Source of the DNA: Streptomyces sp. NRRL S-337
GTDB taxonomy: Bacteria > Actinomycetota > Actinomycetes > Streptomycetales > Streptomycetaceae
Direction of reading: 5' to 3'
Length of the DNA stretch: 64,000 nucleotides
Assembly: GCF_000720175.1 (NCBI RefSeq)
Contig: NZ_JOIX01000017.1
Coordinates: 120,084 to 184,083 of the forward strand
The notes under the pieces were generated by a model that was not told the origin of the DNA, did no database searches, and saw nothing but the letters and a program-made list of their open reading frames with translations. How positions within the stretch are numbered: position 1 is the stretch's first letter; each line of letters begins with the position of its first letter. Below, piece after piece: positions 62,933 through 64,000 of this stretch. The translations under genes were made by a program, and so were the position numbers.

Positions 62933-63589
62933 GGGGACGTCTCCTCAAGCACGTGTACGGGAATGAGCAGGGGATGCCGGAAGAGCGATCATCGGGCTAT
63001 CCGCCCGGTCCAACGGTCCTACCGGAATCCGGGAGCGGCCAGGTTCCCGAATTCACCCATCCGAGACACGCCACAGGGCCGCAGAAACGGGCGATTCAGA
63101 CAGACACGGGACTTCTACCGGGCCGCTTCCGGGCACGACATTCCGAGCAGAGCGGGTTCTTCGGGCGCCGCGAGCGTCCGGTTGGAATTCACCCAGCTCC
63201 GAGGCGGTGGAGGCGACGACACCCTGCACGACACCTGTCGCGAAGGGATCCGCTGCGAGGTTGTCTGCCCAGACCTTCTTGAACAACCATGCCCGGCAAC
63301 GGAGTTGGGGGGGCGTACGCCTTGGTTCCAGCAAGGTTGCGGTGGGGGTGGCGGGTGTTGCTCGCGGGCCCATTGGCAGAAATCGCCTGGTCACCCCTGG
63401 GTTCATCAGTGCTTTTGAAGGGGCGGCAGAGGCCTTCCGGCCATGTCGACCAGACACGGTTGCACCCTCACGCGCGCTCGCCGAGCACGCCCAGCGCGAG
63501 GCGTGCTCCGCAGCCGTTCAGCAGGCCCACGCAGACTTCATCGTGTCCGCAGCGCTGATCAGCTCGGGCAGGTCGGTCTCGAATCGCCG
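62933..63589. other. About 650 bp without a recognised gene
   Basis: A minus-strand frame contains FKKVWADNLAADPFATGVVQ near 63230, which may be a relic, but there is no start, ribosome site or family. Nothing else is supported. Confidence 0.4.
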
Positions 63590-63916
63590 TTACGAGGTGG
63601 CGCTGCGGGTGCGCAGCTCTTCGTTGATGCGCTGGGCTTCTTCGAGCTGGTCTTCGAGGATGACGATGCGGCAGGCGGCCTCGATCTGGGTGCCGGCGTC
63701 GACGAGTTCGCGGGCGCGGGCGGCGATGCGCAGTTGGTAGCGGGAGTAGCGGCGGTGGCCGCCTTCGGAGCGCAGCGGAGTGATCAGGCGGTGCTCGCCG
63801 AGGGCGCGGAGGAAGGCGGGGGTGGTGCCGAGCATTTCGGCGGCCCGGCCCATGGTGTAGGCGGGGTAGTCGTCATCGTCGAGCTTGTCGACGGGGCGGG
63901 TACTGCGAGGGGGCAT
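63590..63916 (-). CDS. MerR-type HTH regulator
   Basis: 108 residues. The HTH ([40 protein letters not shown]) is of MerR type with the RRY wing. A C-terminal coiled-coil ([20 protein letters not shown]) follows. The effector domain is absent, as in the small MerR-like BldC relatives; such proteins are common in Streptomyces. ATG 63916 has AGAGG three bases upstream. A strong hairpin lies 28 bp upstream. Confidence 0.87.
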   Translation of the reverse strand: MPPRSTRPVDKLDDDDYPAYTMGRAAEMLGTTPAFLRALGEHRLITPLRSEGGHRRYSRYQLRIAARARELVDAGTQIEAACRIVILEDQLEEAQRINEELRTRSATS

Positions 63917-63943
63917 AGACCTCTTCTTTCGGGGACGCGTCGA

Positions 63944-63976
63944 GGGGCCCGAGTGCCGTATTGGCACCCGGGCCCC
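63944..63976. terminator. Hairpin upstream of MerR-type gene
   Basis: A 14-bp stem, GGGGCCCGAGTGCC (63944-63957) with 63963-63976, with one mismatch and a 5-nt loop. On the plus side GAGCTTTC follows. It may end a transcript entering from outside the window. Confidence 0.6.
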
Positions 63977-64000
63977 GAGCTTTCAACACCATCTACCGGC

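Noticed and set aside
1-64000. tRNA or rRNA genes
   Set aside because: I looked for typical tRNA arms and rRNA motifs and recognised none; a covariance-model scan would be needed to exclude them.

Overview
The window looks like part of a Streptomyces (or close actinomycete) chromosome, probably an arm. GC is very high, third codon positions are nearly always G or C, GTG and TTG starts are common, and the families are typical of the genus: DUF5954, DUF6153, AraC and PucR regulators, LCP proteins and VOC proteins. No rRNA, tRNA or CRISPR array was seen. Many genes are broken, and pieces of IS5, IS701, IS630 and Tn3 transposases are scattered through it. This fits a variable, recombining region rather than core genome.

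Layout, 0-19 kb. An intact VOC protein and a GNAT acetyltransferase sit among gene relics (amidohydrolase, RpiR-type SIS domain, truncated response regulator, frameshifted DUF4142). A cell-envelope cluster follows on the minus strand: an LCP glycopolymer transferase, then a small membrane protein overlapping a processive GT2 glycosyltransferase whose fused deacetylase-like domain has lost its catalytic signature. Next come an IS5 relic, a TetR regulator with a GT1 glycosyltransferase, a rearranged zone (acyl-CoA synthetase scrap, DNA-ligase tail, IS701 half), a YcxB-like protein, a truncated AraC regulator, and a membrane protein/lipoprotein operon.

19-34 kb. A copper cassette runs DUF6153 protein, Tat-exported multicopper oxidase, CopZ chaperone and CopA ATPase. 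Three CsoR-like boxes mark three promoter regions, and a 20-bp-stem terminator closes it. Then come a SHOCT protein, an MFS carrier, an EamA exporter and a cupin-XRE regulator, with tandem repeats starting at the stop codons of two of these genes. A divergent IMPase-like/LysR pair and a membrane protein/winged-helix operon with overlapping leader hairpins follow.

34-49 kb. A sigma-region-4-like protein, a DUF1963 protein, Tn3 wreckage and a leucine-rich-variant repeat protein lead to a second copy of the 223-bp DNA-ligase/IS701 rearrangement. Beyond it an MFS (DHA2) and NmrA-like operon is bracketed by 28-bp direct repeats. A secretion-rich block follows: a NucA/NucB-type secreted protein divergent from a Ser/Thr beta-rich secreted protein, then a PucR regulator divergent from a third exported protein.

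49-64 kb. Metabolic and regulatory genes: epoxide hydrolase, DUF5954 protein, an overlapping membrane protein/FAD monooxygenase pair, an SMI1/KNR4 protein, a 2H phosphoesterase, a divergent NmrA/AraC pair, an MpaB-like oxygenase fused to four EF-hands, and a MerR-type regulator. IS630, IS5, VOC and WD40 remnants are interspersed.
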